DNA of 18,581 nucleotides from Thermoplasmatota archaeon (GCA_030595585.1 JAUVCY010000005.1:1-18581); one strand, 5' to 3'. Numbered from the stretch's first letter, positions 5,649 through 14,699 are shown. Notes: generated by a model not told the origin, from the sequence alone. Translations and numbers: made by a program.

Positions 5649-8600
5649 ATGAGGCCTTTTCCAGCGCTGTTTTCATTAATGCTCATCCTATTATCTGCAG
5701 GCACCACGATCATCCTTCATGATAATGGTTCCAACGGCCCGGAGGGAGCTCTCACCTATCAGATGGTGGACCAACCCATAACGGGGTCCGGGACAGAGGA
5801 TGGTCCAGGGTCCATTGGGTCCTCCATCACGTTCATGGAGAACATGGGACAGCTGGCTGACGATGATATCCTGTACTACACGACCTCTTCCGGGCTCTCG
5901 CTCGGGTTCCTCGATGATGGTATGATCATCAGCAGAGAGAACACGGAGGGCCATCCATCGGGGCCGGATAGTTTGGTCAGCACGGGTCAATATGGGGATC
6001 GGAAGGTCCTGCCGGCCCCTCCCGATCCAGGTGAGGCATACAGGATCAGGTTCCTGGATACCACCGGGACCGATCCAGTGGGAATGGATAAAACGTCCTG
6101 GAACTCAAATTTCTTCTACGGAGATGATCCCGAGATGTGGGTGACCGGAGTGCCAGGCTATACTCAACTGGTCTACGAGGACCTGTGGGATGGGTTCGAT
6201 CTCATCCACGAGCTTGATGACGGCCACTATACAATGGAGCTAAAAAGAGAGCCCTGGGCCCAGAATACAGACCTGATGATCCAGGTCGAACGGTACGAAG
6301 ATGATATCCTTCGATCTCCCGATGATAGGTGGACCTCGTGGGATTTCAACGCTCTGATGGAACTGGTCAACGAGGATGTTCCAACACTTGGAGAGGAGAC
6401 ATCCTCCCCTATCATCATCAATGGGGACCTTCTCACCTTTACGGATGGTGGAGAAACCAGGGCTGTCCCCGGAGATCCTCTGATATTCTCTACATTTCTG
6501 GGGGGGACGGGATGGGACGAATCCACGCAGATCACCGTTGACGGTTCGGGCGATGTGTATGTTGCGAGGTATACTGAATCGACCAATTTCCCCACAACAA
6601 ATGGGGCTTACGATGAGGAGTACAACGGAGGGGACTGGGACATCTTCATCTCCAAGCTGGGACAGGGTGGGACCTCTCTCGAGTATTCCACATACTTTGG
6701 GGGTTACGGCGGAGATGTGGGTATGGGCCTGTGTCTGGATGATTCGAATAACGTGTTTCTGACAGGGTACACCGACTCGCCCAATTTTCCCACGACACCC
6801 GGGGCGTTTGATACCAAGGTCGATGGAATAGGGCCGGATGCATTTGCCCTCTCCATAGGCCCGATGGGCGATACACTCAGGCTGTCCACCCTCTTCGGAG
6901 GCAACAAGACGGATACAGGGACCTGCATTGGAGTGGGCCCATATGGAGACATCTACGTCGGAGGGAACACGGAATCGATCAATTTTCCAACCACATCGGG
7001 AGTTATCTCCGAGGATTACAATGGAGGGACCTCCGATTCCTTCGTTGTCAAGCTGAAGGGCTCGGGAACCTCCATGGCCTATTCGACATACCTGGGCGGC
7101 GCTGTTTACGACGAGATATGGTCCATCGCGGTAGACGCCCAGGGTAGAGCGCACGTACTTGGTGAGACCGCATCCGAGGACCTGATCGTGACCCCAGGGG
7201 CATTTGACACAACGTTCAACGGAGGAGATCAGGACCTGTTCATCTCGGTCCTGGATGGTTCCGGTGGGTCCCTTGATCGATCCACATATCTTGGGGGGAG
7301 CGGGGGGGATTACGCAATGAAGATCCTCCTTGACGATGACGGCTACACGTATCTGACCGGAGGTACTAATTCGATCGACTATCCATCGACCATCAACTCC
7401 TACAACCGGTTCAACAATGGTGGAATGGATGCGGTAGTTACCAAGATGAACATCTCGGGAGACCACCTGATATTCTCGACCTATATTGGAGGTGATAACT
7501 TCGATGGGGCCTATGATATTGACATTGATGATGAGGGCTATGTCTATGTGGTGGGCACCACAAAGTCCATGGGCTTTCCCGCAAGTGATTTCGCGTACGA
7601 CAGGACCTACAACGGGGGATTGACCGACGTTTTCCTGTGCAAGCTGAACGTATCGGGCAAGAGGCTTCTGTACACTACCTTCTTTGGAGGGGACAATGAG
7701 GATTTTGGCACCGGCATTGCCTACCTTGATAACAGCTGTGTATTTGTCACAGGATACACGAGCTCAACGAACCTGCCAACCACCCCGGGCTCACTATCTC
7801 CCTCTTTCAGGGGGGGGGCCTTTGACGGCTTCATCTCCCTGTTCAACCTCTCCATGACCCCCTCGAAGGTTGAAGAGTTCACATCATTCCACGGGGACGA
7901 GGAGGTACATCTTAGCTGGAAACCGCCCGTTGATAAGGGTGGATCGGCCCCGATGATGTACAGGATATATCGAGGTATAACCCCTGGATACATGAAAGAG
8001 GTGGGGGTGGTTTCCGGGACGACCTTTCTGGATGCGGGACTGACAAATGGGGAGAAATATCTACATCAGGTCGCCGTCTTCAACGATATTGGACAGGGCC
8101 CGATGAGCGATGTTTTGACAACAAAACCTCGAAGCATACCGAGCGAACCCCTCAACCTCGAACTCGAGTGGGGTGACGATAAGGTGATCCTGAGATGGGC
8201 CCCGCCCTCGGATACGGGTGGACTCAACATCAATGCATATAATATCTACAGGGGGGAGGCTTCCGGGTCGCTTGAATATCTCAGAGGGTTGAAGAACGTT
8301 CTTGAGTACACCGATAAAGGAGTTGTCAACGGAGTGACATATTACTACGGCATCAGCGCCAACAACACCGAGGGAGAGGGGCCCATGGGTGCCGGGTCAT
8401 CTACAACCCCCGCGAGTGTACCTGGGAACCCCGTTAAGCTTACTAGCTTACCAGGGGATAAAAGGATCCTTCTGGGTTGGAACGGTCCTGACGATGTGGG
8501 AGGATTCCCCATACTTGGCTACAATATCTACAGGGGCGTATGGGGGACGAATCTCTCATTGTACACCACACTGGAGGCTGTAACCTCCTACGACGACGTT

Positions 8601-9449
8601 GATGTTGTAAATGGAGTGATATATAACTACTCGATCAGCGCGTTCAACGAGATAGGGGAAGGGCCCAGAAGCATAGAAAAAAGCATCATGCCGGCATCCA
8701 CACCGGAGATCGTAACGGGCCTTTCCATAGTCCCTGGTTACGAGATGGCCACCTTGACATGGAATGCGCCCGTTGATGATGGTGGGCTCGAGCTGACCGG
8801 TTACCACATATACCGTGGGAGGACCACCGACAATATGAGGCTTGTAACAGACCAGGTAAGAACGACTTCCTATGTTGACGGGAACCTGGTCAACGGTAAG
8901 ACCCATTACTACAAGGTCTGTGGTGTGAACGAACTTGGTGAGGGGGTATTTTCCATTGAGGTCGACGTGATCCCTTCGTCGGTGCCGAACCCACCTCGGA
9001 ATTTGGAACCGACTATCGGCATCGGCCACATCAACATCTCATGGGAAGCTCCTGAAAATGATGGCGGGTCGCCAATTACGGGTTACAATGTCTATCGTGG
9101 GATCGGCTCCCTGGATTGGGTCCTCCTTGCATCCCTGCCCAATATCACAATGTATGAGGATAACAACGTCACAGTGAGTCTGATATATCGATACAGGGTC
9201 TCTGCGATCAACACGGTGGGGGAGGGGGACAGTTCACAGGTCAGCGATCTCTTCATAAGTATCGATGATATTCAAACTGTGGAAACGACAGAAGAGAGCG
9301 AGTCACTTCTGTGGGTGTTAATTGTGATAATTATCGTTGTGGTGGTCGTATTGACAGCTCTTATCGGCGTGGGCATCGTCGTTATTAACATCAGGGAAAG
9401 GAGAAGTGGACACTACCCTCATTTCGATCCTGAGATGTTCAAGGATTAG
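5649..9449 (+). CDS. Surface protein: SBBP beta-propeller, five FN3 domains, C-terminal anchor
   Basis: The protein has 1266 residues. Residues 1-22 are a signal peptide. A domain beginning ITFMENMGQLADDDILYYTT (near 59) is the FxENxGQ module that precedes SBBP repeats in many secreted bacterial and archaeal proteins. Seven SBBP repeats of about 65 residues follow (about 280-733). Each opens with S/T-T-x-[FLI]-GG and has a G.A.D...G-D-x-F core, which suggests one seven-bladed propeller. Five fibronectin type III domains follow (about 738-1203), each with W-x-P-P/PD-x-GG and a Y-x-I/V-YRG signature. Residues of about 1220-1245 are a membrane helix (WVLIVIIIVVVVVLTALIG), then a 20-residue basic and acidic cytoplasmic tail. 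It is probably an adhesin or cell-surface scaffold. Its stop overlaps that of the convergent protease gene. The repeats contain several long G runs (up to nine). Confidence 0.92.
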   Translation: MRPFPALFSLMLILLSAGTTIILHDNGSNGPEGALTYQMVDQPITGSGTEDGPGSIGSSITFMENMGQLADDDILYYTTSSGLSLGFLDDGMIISRENTEGHPSGPDSLVSTGQYGDRKVLPAPPDPGEAYRIRFLDTTGTDPVGMDKTSWNSNFFYGDDPEMWVTGVPGYTQLVYEDLWDGFDLIHELDDGHYTMELKREPWAQNTDLMIQVERYEDDILRSPDDRWTSWDFNALMELVNEDVPTLGEETSSPIIINGDLLTFTDGGETRAVPGDPLIFSTFLGGTGWDESTQITVDGSGDVYVARYTESTNFPTTNGAYDEEYNGGDWDIFISKLGQGGTSLEYSTYFGGYGGDVGMGLCLDDSNNVFLTGYTDSPNFPTTPGAFDTKVDGIGPDAFALSIGPMGDTLRLSTLFGGNKTDTGTCIGVGPYGDIYVGGNTESINFPTTSGVISEDYNGGTSDSFVVKLKGSGTSMAYSTYLGGAVYDEIWSIAVDAQGRAHVLGETASEDLIVTPGAFDTTFNGGDQDLFISVLDGSGGSLDRSTYLGGSGGDYAMKILLDDDGYTYLTGGTNSIDYPSTINSYNRFNNGGMDAVVTKMNISGDHLIFSTYIGGDNFDGAYDIDIDDEGYVYVVGTTKSMGFPASDFAYDRTYNGGLTDVFLCKLNVSGKRLLYTTFFGGDNEDFGTGIAYLDNSCVFVTGYTSSTNLPTTPGSLSPSFRGGAFDGFISLFNLSMTPSKVEEFTSFHGDEEVHLSWKPPVDKGGSAPMMYRIYRGITPGYMKEVGVVSGTTFLDAGLTNGEKYLHQVAVFNDIGQGPMSDVLTTKPRSIPSEPLNLELEWGDDKVILRWAPPSDTGGLNINAYNIYRGEASGSLEYLRGLKNVLEYTDKGVVNGVTYYYGISANNTEGEGPMGAGSSTTPASVPGNPVKLTSLPGDKRILLGWNGPDDVGGFPILGYNIYRGVWGTNLSLYTTLEAVTSYDDVDVVNGVIYNYSISAFNEIGEGPRSIEKSIMPASTPEIVTGLSIVPGYEMATLTWNAPVDDGGLELTGYHIYRGRTTDNMRLVTDQVRTTSYVDGNLVNGKTHYYKVCGVNELGEGVFSIEVDVIPSSVPNPPRNLEPTIGIGHINISWEAPENDGGSPITGYNVYRGIGSLDWVLLASLPNITMYEDNNVTVSLIYRYRVSAINTVGEGDSSQVSDLFISIDDIQTVETTEESESLLWVLIVIIIVVVVVLTALIGVGIVVINIRERRSGHYPHFDPEMFKD

Positions 9450-12400
9450 ACTTCAACCTGCTCTTTCATCCCCTCTTCCGGCTCTTCGATCTGACCGTGA
9501 ACGGCTCCTTTTCTCCTCTTAATAAATATCGCCATGAAGATCATTCCCACGATCAGCAGGATCGGGATTATTGAGAGAAGATACCATGGACCTGTATCCT
9601 CCTCTATCTCGTCGGGGACCGGAACCGGAACGATAGGCAGTGCCACGGTCAGATCGATCCTGAAGGCCCCTTCGGCGGTGGTCTTCATTCCAGCGAGATC
9701 TGTTATGGCGATCGAGAACGAGTGGTTCCCCTCCTCAAGGCCCCTGATCGAATGGTTCCTCGCATCCGCGGAGAGGATGAGATCCTCTCCTCCATCCATT
9801 GAGATGGTGATCAGCGAGATGCCGCTCCCGCTATCGGTTACATTCCAGGTTATCGTGACATTCACATCCTTCAAGGTGGAACCATCGGCGGGGGAACCCA
9901 GTGTCAGGACAGGGGGTGAAACATCTATCTTGAACTCCATTTTTTTTATCTGTTCCCAGTTTCCAGCCCTGTCCTGCGACCTGTACTCCAGGAGATGGTA
10001 TCCATTCACCATCACCTGGAAAAAACCATCATATTCATTCCAGGGGTTGCCATCCAACCTGAAGACGGTGCTGTAGTGACCGCTGATCACATCGGATCCC
10101 TTCAGCGTGAACGTGACCGGATCAATGAACCATCCATCCACACCTCCCTTCCCCTCTACCTGTATGGTGGTGTGCGGGGGAGTGTGGTCCATTGCAAGGA
10201 CCACCGCCCTCGGTTCCTCCTCGTTCCCACAGATATCCCTTGAATGGTAGCCTATGATGAACTCCCCCTCCCCGGACAGCTCCATCTCTTCCGAGTACGT
10301 CTCCCACCTGCTCTCGAAGAAACGATATCTGATCTGTTGGATGCCCGAGTGTCCATCCTCTGCCGAGAGGTTTACAGTGACGTTGGACGTGTACCATCCT
10401 TCCCGCCCCTCCTCCCCTGTGATGGTCAACATTGTGACCGGGGTCCCGGTATCGATGGAAAATGAGACCGACCCCTCGGTTTCCACATTGCCAGCGAGAT
10501 CTCTGGACCTGTATTCCACCGTGTAAATGCCGGAGATATCGAAGTTGACGGAGTGGGAATGATCCAGCCAGGCCTCACCGTTGACCCTGTATTGAACGGC
10601 ACGTACACCGCTCATCTCGTCCACGGCGGAGAGGGTGAGGATCACCCCGGTATCATACCAGCCCTCTTTTCCCTCTCCTCCGACAAGTTCGTGTGAGGTT
10701 GCGGGGGCAGTGGTATCGAGATGGAACTCCATCTCCTCTATCTCCCCGATGTTCCCTGCCCGGTCCACACTATGGTATATGATCTGATGGCCCCCATCTC
10801 CCGTGATGGATATGTTGCCTTGATAGGTCATCGATACATTTCCATCCAATTCGTACAGGATCTCCCCAACGCCGGCGATATCATCCGTTGCGGAGATGTT
10901 GATCGAGATATTGCCAAGGTACCAGCCGTCATCTCCCTGAAGCCCCATTGTCGTCACCTCCAGGGTTGGGGGCTCATCGTCCAGGTAGAAGGATATCTCC
11001 CTGTCCTTATGGAGTCTTCCGTAGTGGGCCCTGACCTTCGCGGTGTGAGGGCCGTATCCTGTGATATCCGTCCCTATGTGATGTTCCCACTCCCCCCTTC
11101 CATCTGCAAGTTCGAAGGGGCCTCCGTCTATGCTTACCTCTACCCTGTAAACGGAATTGGAGGACCAGCCGGAGATCGTCCCATTGTATCCAAGCAGGTC
11201 ATCGGGACCTGGAGCTGTGATGTGCAGGATGCTCACAAGGCCCTTCATGCAGAGGTTGGATGTCTCGTTCCGCTCGTACAGGTCCTTCCAGACCCCATCC
11301 TCATGATAGAAGCTCTGGTCCGCATCCGATCTCGACACTACCCAGGGGTCCGATCTGGTACCATCGAGAAGGACCGGCACCTGGGAGGTCCTATCCATTG
11401 CCAGGCCTCCACTGGATACGCTCTGGTATATGTAGAAATCATCGCCCTCCTCGAGCTTGACGATCTCCGGGAGGTCCAGGGTGTGGAAGCCCATATGATC
11501 CTCATGGGCGGAGATGACCGACAGCTCACCTGTCAATCTCCCGTCCTTGAAGGAGTCGAAGACCTTCATGGTCACATAAACATCATCCTCTGCCGTGAAG
11601 AAGCTGACGGACTCCAGCGACTCATTCCTGTCGGCAACGAAACGGTTGAACCCCTCATTTGTTACTTCGAGCGTTTCCCTCCATCCGTGGTAATCGTGAA
11701 AGTAGGCCCTGTCGAAACCGCTGAACTCCACGTCCTGGAAGGATACTGCTCCCAGGTAGGGGTCCCTGCAGGCCCACTTATCATAATACGATATCCAGAA
11801 GAAACCATCCAGCAGCGTATCAGAACCCCAGCTGTTCTTGCACAACCAGGCGCCATCCAGGGGGGCCTGCGTTATCTTGTCATCATCCCAGCCTATTATC
11901 GCGATGGCGTGATTGACAAGGTTGTTATCCGTTGGCGGCTGGTAGAAGGTGAAATTGGTCTGCTCCATGAACTCTGCCGAGGCATACATGCAGGTCCCGA
12001 TGGCGCCATGATCCATTATGGACCCCTTGATCATGTCAATATTCTCAAGGTTCTCTCCGAGGATGTACCATTCGATCTGACGGGGGCGAAAATAGTGATA
12101 TGTCGGCGACCATAGTTTGGAGGGGGTCTTCTTTGAGGGACTGTCGATATCCCTCACCGCGCCATCCCCCCTCGACAGGTACGCTGCGGTCATCAGGTAA
12201 TCACCGCCGTAATGGACCCATAGATCACCACCCTCGGGGGGGTCCCTGTCAAGGTTGGAGAAATTGTTGAAGCCGTTCCACCAGTCCAGGTGATATTCCG
12301 CCAGGTTCGGCTCCCCGTTGTCTCCCCCGGATGACCAGTTCCCGGTCATTAACAGATTCGACTCCATGGATGCCATTGCGGCGTGTGCCCAGCACGTTCC

Positions 12401-12589
12401 TCCCTCCTGAGAACGGATGGCTGTCACGTAGCTGTTCCCATCCACATCACGCAGATCATAGGAGAGGGGGATCCCCTCCCTGGTTCGATCCACCATATCG
12501 GAGCCCGAGACGGCACCCAGCAGGGGCAGGAGGATGGTAAAAATGAACATTAATGCGAAAGAACACGAGCGAACGGCCCTCTTTCTCAT
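9446..12589 (-). CDS. Surface-anchored papain-family (C1) cysteine protease with Ig-like repeats
   Basis: The protein has 1047 residues. ATG 12589 is chosen because GGAGGTATCAT precedes it; a longer frame would add 32 unlikely residues before the signal peptide (RKRAVRSCSFALMFIFTILL). The peptidase domain covers about 40-320, with catalytic Cys66 (GGTCWAHA), His227 (VNHAIAIIGWDD) and Asn252 (CKNSWG). Gln61 is the likely oxyanion-hole residue, but it sits one residue nearer the Cys than in papain. A beta-rich region of about 320-500 resembles the lectin-like domain that follows archaeal C1 peptidases. Four repeats of about 88 residues with a GWY/GWF...V.L.A.D..SG pattern follow (about 535-890), similar to OmpL47-type Ig-like repeats, and then a fifth, divergent Ig-like unit. 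Residues of about 1000-1022 form a membrane helix, with a basic, then acidic tail. It likely digests extracellular protein or matures envelope proteins. Confidence 0.92.
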   Translation of the reverse strand: MRKRAVRSCSFALMFIFTILLPLLGAVSGSDMVDRTREGIPLSYDLRDVDGNSYVTAIRSQEGGTCWAHAAMASMESNLLMTGNWSSGGDNGEPNLAEYHLDWWNGFNNFSNLDRDPPEGGDLWVHYGGDYLMTAAYLSRGDGAVRDIDSPSKKTPSKLWSPTYHYFRPRQIEWYILGENLENIDMIKGSIMDHGAIGTCMYASAEFMEQTNFTFYQPPTDNNLVNHAIAIIGWDDDKITQAPLDGAWLCKNSWGSDTLLDGFFWISYYDKWACRDPYLGAVSFQDVEFSGFDRAYFHDYHGWRETLEVTNEGFNRFVADRNESLESVSFFTAEDDVYVTMKVFDSFKDGRLTGELSVISAHEDHMGFHTLDLPEIVKLEEGDDFYIYQSVSSGGLAMDRTSQVPVLLDGTRSDPWVVSRSDADQSFYHEDGVWKDLYERNETSNLCMKGLVSILHITAPGPDDLLGYNGTISGWSSNSVYRVEVSIDGGPFELADGRGEWEHHIGTDITGYGPHTAKVRAHYGRLHKDREISFYLDDEPPTLEVTTMGLQGDDGWYLGNISINISATDDIAGVGEILYELDGNVSMTYQGNISITGDGGHQIIYHSVDRAGNIGEIEEMEFHLDTTAPATSHELVGGEGKEGWYDTGVILTLSAVDEMSGVRAVQYRVNGEAWLDHSHSVNFDISGIYTVEYRSRDLAGNVETEGSVSFSIDTGTPVTMLTITGEEGREGWYTSNVTVNLSAEDGHSGIQQIRYRFFESRWETYSEEMELSGEGEFIIGYHSRDICGNEEEPRAVVLAMDHTPPHTTIQVEGKGGVDGWFIDPVTFTLKGSDVISGHYSTVFRLDGNPWNEYDGFFQVMVNGYHLLEYRSQDRAGNWEQIKKMEFKIDVSPPVLTLGSPADGSTLKDVNVTITWNVTDSGSGISLITISMDGGEDLILSADARNHSIRGLEEGNHSFSIAITDLAGMKTTAEGAFRIDLTVALPIVPVPVPDEIEEDTGPWYLLSIIPILLIVGMIFMAIFIKRRKGAVHGQIEEPEEGMKEQVEV

Positions 12590-12901
12590 CAGATGATACC
12601 TCCGAAATGGTTGTAAATGTTCATGCCAGTAACATAAACAAGTCGGGTATGTATTAATAATGGTTATGGTGCATCGGTTGAACATCCTGATCTATGGAGA
12701 TGCAATTCCTTAAAAGAGGGGCGTCTCATTCCCGCGCCGAGGAAAACGGAGAAACTCGTTCCTGAAATTGTGCTAACTGGAAATATTGATGGCAAGAGCT
12801 CAAAGAGCCAATTTCTCAGTGTTGATATTATTAAAAAACGGTCTATATCCTCTACCAGCAGACTTATAGTGCGACAATATCATGGATAACAAGGTTGAAG
12901 A
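12590..12901. other. 312-base divergent intergenic region
   Basis: This gap separates the protease gene (-) from the small glycosylatable protein gene (+). It holds the leader and TATA element of the former and, on the plus strand, three AT-rich words that could be the TATA box of the latter (TTATTAAAAAACG at 12829-12840, GTCTATATCC at 12841-12850, ACTTATAGT at 12862-12870). The middle stretch, about 12690-12820, shows no gene, no tRNA and no clear repeat. Confidence 0.6.
12649..12662 (-). promoter_or_regulatory. Probable TATA element of the C1 protease gene
   Basis: On the minus strand this reads CATTATTAATACAT, an A/T-rich element about 65 bases before the ATG at 12589. It would give a leader of about 40 bases containing GGAGGTATCAT. 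A second AT-rich word (TGTTTATGTT, 12631-12640) is an alternative. Confidence 0.4.
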
Positions 12902-13498
12902 ATGAATATCTACAGATACGTAGTATATTTCACAGCTGTTGGGATGTTATTCCTCTCGGTTCATTTTTCTGGATCGACCGAAGGATATGTTTATGAACAG
13001 CATCATTTTAAAGACGTGAATGCAACCATCCTGAATTTTACCACCACTCAAAATGATCAAGGCGATGATATCTCCTTCATCAATCTCTCCATAATGGGAA
13101 ATTATACCAGTAATTTCGTACATGAGAATAAAAGTAGGATGAACCTCTCGGACGGTGAAGTTATCAAAGCAATATGCCATCCATACGACCTGTATGGTGT
13201 CAATGCCAAAGACCGTGTGATCGTGAACATCACAAGATGTTCCAATCATATACACAGTTTAAACCTGACCCTGTATTCATGGGAATTAAGGTCCATCCGG
13301 GATAACGGTACTATTGATGACAATAACGATGAGATAATTTCACCTGATGACGATGATAGCAAGGATGAGATTATTACACCCGATGATCCAGAATATGACA
13401 ATTTACCATCATTGGATATCTATGGTATTCTCATATCCATATTATTTTCGGTTTCTCTAATCAAAAGAAAAGTATATGATAGGAAAAAACAGCTGTGA
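12902..13498 (+). CDS. Small, AT-rich, sequon-dense surface protein with C-terminal anchor
   Basis: The protein has 198 residues and no recognised family. A hydrophobic N-terminus (IYRYVVYFTAVGMLFLSVHFS) followed by SGSTEG is a signal peptide. About 110 residues of likely beta structure hold nine N-x-S/T sequons (NAT, NFT, NLS, NYT, NKS, NLS, NIT, NLT, NGT), so it should be densely N-glycosylated outside the cell. An acidic linker follows with a short internal repeat (DEIISPDDDDSK, DEIITPDDPEYD). The last 28 residues are a membrane helix (IYGILISILFSVSLI) and a basic tail, KRKVYDRKK, so it is membrane anchored or cut by an archaeosortase-like enzyme. Codon use is clearly more AT-rich than in neighbouring genes, hinting at transfer or relaxed selection. 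A weak AAGGTTGA precedes the ATG. Its function is unknown. Confidence 0.75.
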   Translation: MNIYRYVVYFTAVGMLFLSVHFSGSTEGYVYEQHHFKDVNATILNFTTTQNDQGDDISFINLSIMGNYTSNFVHENKSRMNLSDGEVIKAICHPYDLYGVNAKDRVIVNITRCSNHIHSLNLTLYSWELRSIRDNGTIDDNNDEIISPDDDDSKDEIITPDDPEYDNLPSLDIYGILISILFSVSLIKRKVYDRKKQL

Positions 13499-13573
13499 TC
13501 GTGGATAATGGCAAAAGAGGAAAACTTCAATATCATTGAGGTCAATTGTTATCCGATCTTTTAGGTGAGATAT

Positions 13574-13855
13574 ATGATGCTTGAGGAGAAGAAATGTACC
13601 GAGTGCTCCGGGAAAATGGTGCCGGGGCAACTGATCGATAAAAGCTATATGACCTCGGGGCCTCAGCACTGGTCCAGGAAGGCCACCAGTATCATGGGGA
13701 TCGGACTGGGCCACAGCTATTCCATCGTCTCCTACCGGTGTGAGAAGTGCGGTTTCCTGAAGAACTACGCACTTGAGGAGCCCGTTGATCAATACACAAA
13801 AAATGACATTAACGAATTCGAGGATAAGGTCGAATCGAATCCGATGATGATGTGA
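13574..13855 (+). CDS. Small zinc-ribbon protein
   Basis: The protein has 93 residues. The ATG at 13574 follows AGGTG by six bases; the ATG at 13577 is equally possible. Two Cys pairs, KCTECSGKM at the N-terminus and YRCEKCGF near residue 57, form a split zinc ribbon with a central segment containing a Trp and a Gly-rich turn (IMGIGLG). The layout resembles the small DUF6487-type zinc-ribbon proteins (CPxCG..M..G....W...YRC..C), which have no known role. That family match is from memory and moderate. It is cytosolic, with an acidic tail ending in MMM. The gene stands 75 bases after the surface-protein gene and 124 bases before the methyltransferase gene. It lacks the LPxxxGIP end of Trm112, so it is not the Trm9 activator. 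Confidence 0.7.
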   Translation: MMLEEKKCTECSGKMVPGQLIDKSYMTSGPQHWSRKATSIMGIGLGHSYSIVSYRCEKCGFLKNYALEEPVDQYTKNDINEFEDKVESNPMMM

Positions 13856-13979
13856 GATATGACGTTGATGGTCGTCCGATCCAGATCTTGCTTCCAATAT
13901 CCACCCTGAAGAGAAAATTTGAGGGTAGATTGAATTTGAGCTTCCCGACAAATCCATTATCAAGGGAAACGCCCATAAG

Positions 13980-14699
13980 ATGTTCAAGATGACGCCAGCA
14001 GGACCGGACGGGGAGAACATAAAGGAGCAGGTGAGGGAAGCATACAACGCAATCGCTCCCCATTTCTCCAGGACACGTGAGAGGATATGGCCGCCCACGG
14101 AGGCTTTTCTGAAGGAGGTCTCCCCCTGTAAGATCGCAGACCTGGGATGCGGGACGGGGCGCGCGATCTCAAGATGTGTGGAGCTGGGATGCGACGTCAT
14201 TGGGATCGACAGCTCATCGGAGCAATTGAACCACTCCAGGGAACGGTTGGAAAATGAGGTGGCCCCGAAAGGGACCTACATCTTGATCCAGGCGGACCTG
14301 GAGGACCTCCGACTCGAGGACCGATCAGTGAACAACTGCATCATGATCGCCTCCATTCACCACCTCCCCACAAGGGACCAGAGGATCAACTCCCTCAGGG
14401 AGGCGCTGAGGATCACAGGGCCGGGAGGGTCCATCCAGGTATCGGCCTGGACGTGGGACCAGGAGAGGTTCAGAAAGGAGCACCTATCCAGGATAGATGG
14501 CAGCAGGGAGATCGGACCCCTGGACGGACCACTTCCTGGAGACTTCCTCGTGCCGTGGAAGGAAGGTGTACAGAGGATGAGGTTCTACCACCTCTACGGA
14601 CCCGGGGAGCTCGAGGAGGAGGTCACCCGATCAGGATGGAAGCTGGTCCGCTCCTACTTCGACGGGAGGAACCACTGGGCCGAGGCGGTCAGGGATTGA
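13980..14699 (+). CDS. trm9: Trm9-like tRNA wobble-uridine SAM methyltransferase
   Basis: The protein has 239 residues. It matches eukaryotic Trm9/ALKBH8 methyltransferase beyond the general SAM fold. YNAIAPHFSRTRERIWPPTEAFL (residues 22-44, given in outline) corresponds to YNEIAPHFSQTR..PWP. DLGCGTG at 54-60 is the SAM loop. SIHHLPTRDQR near 125 corresponds to the IAVVHHWSTRERR segment. The VPW and RFYHLYGPGELEEE motifs near the C-terminus match VPW and RYYHLYREGEL. Trm9 forms 5-methoxycarbonylmethyl-uridine at tRNA position 34 from the carboxymethyl precursor made through Elp3, and needs the small zinc protein Trm112. Archaeal Trm9-Trm112 pairs are known from Haloferax. The start is uncertain (a second in-frame ATG is at 13989) because no ribosome site is visible. 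Other SAM methyltransferase roles cannot be fully excluded. Confidence 0.85.
   Translation: MFKMTPAGPDGENIKEQVREAYNAIAPHFSRTRERIWPPTEAFLKEVSPCKIADLGCGTGRAISRCVELGCDVIGIDSSSEQLNHSRERLENEVAPKGTYILIQADLEDLRLEDRSVNNCIMIASIHHLPTRDQRINSLREALRITGPGGSIQVSAWTWDQERFRKEHLSRIDGSREIGPLDGPLPGDFLVPWKEGVQRMRFYHLYGPGELEEEVTRSGWKLVRSYFDGRNHWAEAVRD

Noticed and set aside
6240..7466. A 408-codon minus-strand open frame within the propeller gene.
   Set aside because: It is the shadow of seven similar SBBP repeats on the other strand, with no domain of its own and no ribosome site.
10721..12115. A long open frame (464 codons) on the plus strand opposite the C1 protease.
   Set aside because: The minus-strand frame has a signal peptide, catalytic residues and repeats. 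The plus frame has no recognisable domain or ribosome site and is explained by the codon bias of the true gene.
12690..12820. A small RNA or hidden short gene in the divergent gap.
   Set aside because: No frame with a ribosome site, no convincing stem and no terminator was found there.
13574..13855. The zinc-ribbon gene upstream of trm9 as its Trm112 activator.
   Set aside because: Trm112 has a short form ending in an LPxxxGIP-like segment. This protein lacks it and has a different Cys spacing and a Trp/Gly-rich middle.
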